Below are positions 23,935 through 24,773 of a stretch of DNA of 24,773 nucleotides, piece after piece. The DNA comes from Candidatus Gerdarchaeota archaeon (GTDB taxonomy: Archaea; Asgardarchaeota; Heimdallarchaeia; JABLTI01). The notes under the pieces were generated by a model, which was not told where the DNA came from, made no database searches, and saw nothing but the letters and a program-made list of their open reading frames with translations. The position numbers and the translations under genes are program-made. The stretch is from the NCBI GenBank assembly GCA_016840945.1, contig JAEORJ010000152.1, positions 1 through 24,773 of the forward strand. The letters run 5' to 3'. Position 1 is the stretch's first letter, and every line of letters starts with the position of its first letter.

Positions 23935-24773
23935 ATGGTTGAAATAGAGAAAGAACAATTAATTGGTTTGTTAGAAAAATTAGTTAGTTATAATACCGTC
24001 AATATCCCAAATGATAATATAAAAGCACCCAAAGATTGTGCTGATTATATTATTGGTTATTTGAAGAGCAAGGATATTAATACTAATCTCTTTGAAGATG
24101 AAGGTTATTATTCGGTTTATGGAAAAGTAGGAAGCGGGAAATTCCATTTACTACTAATGGCTCATTTTGATGTAGTACCAGTAGGTGATGGATGGGAGAC
24201 AGATCCCTTTAATATGACAATTAAAGATGGGAGCATTGCTTATGGTCGGGGGGTAATTGACAATAAAAATAATGTAGCATCAATAATGACCATTTTACCA
24301 CTGATACAGGAGTTGAATCTTAGTGATAAATTAACAGTTTGTTTTGAATTATCGGGGGATGAAGAGATAGGTGGGGTACATAGTGCTGGAAATTATCTGA
24401 AAAAATTTGAAAGAATGCCTGACGTAGTAATGAATCTTGATGGTGCTGGAGAAGTTATTATTTCCAGAAGAAGGAATGCTATGGGTGCAACAATAACAGT
24501 ACCAAAGAAGAAAGAGACAATAAAAGGCATCCTAAAAGAAATGACGTTTGAAACTGAACAATATGGTCGTCATACAGCTTATCAAAATCGAGGGGCTGAT
24601 GTTCATTGCATGGTCAAAGCATCAGTAGAAGTAGCAAATAATGGTTGGAAAGTAGTTAATTGCTTTGGAAAATTCATAAAAGGAAATGTTGTCCCTGACG
24701 AATGCACAATAACAATTATTGAACCAAGCGATGTACCAGAAGCAAGTAATCATGAATATGAGATCGGAAGAGC
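23935..24773 (+). CDS. M20 family metallopeptidase/deacylase (ArgE/DapE type), 3' end missing
   Basis: The frame is open from ATG 23935 to the window end, about 275 genuine codons. Zinc-site motifs of the M20 family: MAHFDVVP (His and Asp; 24160-24183), GRGVIDNK (bridging Asp; about 24247-24270) and GDEEIGG (catalytic Glu and ligand; about 24358-24378). The lid domain begins near residue 185. Family members remove acyl groups or single amino acids from small substrates (acetylornithine, succinyl-diaminopimelate, dipeptides); the substrate cannot be told here. The C-terminal metal-binding His is beyond the edge. The last 13 bases are adapter, not gene. Confidence 0.85.
   Translation, partial: MVEIEKEQLIGLLEKLVSYNTVNIPNDNIKAPKDCADYIIGYLKSKDINTNLFEDEGYYSVYGKVGSGKFHLLLMAHFDVVPVGDGWETDPFNMTIKDGSIAYGRGVIDNKNNVASIMTILPLIQELNLSDKLTVCFELSGDEEIGGVHSAGNYLKKFERMPDVVMNLDGAGEVIISRRRNAMGATITVPKKKETIKGILKEMTFETEQYGRHTAYQNRGADVHCMVKASVEVANNGWKVVNCFGKFIKGNVVPDECTITIIEPSDVPEASNHEYEIGR
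24761..24773 (+). other. Illumina adapter sequence at contig end
   Basis: AGATCGGAAGAGC is identical to the start of the common Illumina TruSeq adapter and is the very end of the window. It is a sequencing or assembly artefact; translation past 24760 is not real. Confidence 0.93.

Noticed and set aside
1..24773. CRISPR arrays, insertion sequences, prophage or attachment sites
   Set aside because: No regularly spaced repeats, transposase or integrase motifs, or terminal inverted repeats flanking a gene were seen. The tRNA-His gene has no duplicated 3' end in the window that would mark an integrated element.

Overview
The window is strongly AT-rich DNA that looks archaeal, most likely from an Asgard archaeon (Heimdall-like lineages are the best guess, but the sequence alone does not settle this). 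The evidence is: a tRNA gene interrupted by an intron with a canonical bulge-helix-bulge at 37/38; ribosome binding sites of the GGTG/GAGGT type in front of ATG, GTG and TTG starts; archaeal-type HisRS and NYN proteins; and eukaryote-like ubiquitin/ESCRT parts. Those parts are an E2-fold protein with a Cys at the catalytic position, a RING-like Cys-rich protein, and a TSG101/Vps23-like protein with a Cys-less E2 (UEV) domain, a coiled coil and a steadiness-box-like C-terminus. The right end finishes in 13 bases identical to the Illumina adapter, so that edge is a contig end.

Layout. 1-771: the 3' part of an E2-like gene, overlapping by ATGA a 91-aa acidic protein. 906-9195: a histidine-themed stretch with two divergent histidine ammonia-lyase family genes (the first with an inserted rubredoxin domain), an intron-containing tRNA-His(GUG), a small membrane protein, a serine-palmitoyltransferase-like alpha-oxoamine synthase divergent from an SDR reductase, and hisS behind a structured leader. 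9326-13417: a RING-like protein, a transglutaminase-fold protein and a large membrane-anchored protein. 13465-18052, all on the minus strand: a CoA-disulfide-reductase-type flavoprotein, a degenerate NYN protein, a long coiled-coil/winged-helix protein and a PD-(D/E)XK nuclease. 18194-21009: nucleotide-sugar genes (epimerase; HAD phosphatase plus sugar-1-phosphate nucleotidyltransferase). 21149-23796: the UEV/ESCRT-I-like gene, a multispanning membrane protein and an UPF0173 metal hydrolase. 23935-end: an M20 peptidase cut by the contig end.

The most interesting signal is a short motif, [VIL]-[KR]-I-[IL] usually followed by S, D, E or P. It recurs in the flexible tails or linkers of four neighbouring proteins: the E2-like protein (3 copies), its 91-aa partner (1), the RING-like protein (3) and the transglutaminase-like protein (2). 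The copies use different synonymous codons. The pattern has the form of a SUMO-interacting motif (V/I-x-V/I-V/I/L), which suggests that E2, RING and a possible cysteine peptidase share a docking site, perhaps on a ubiquitin-like modifier. This link is an inference. No ubiquitin, E1 or JAMM protease gene lies in the window.

Several genes appear to start downstream of the longest reading frame, at TTG or ATG codons preceded by a Shine-Dalgarno-like sequence. Those starts are used here, with the longer alternatives noted.
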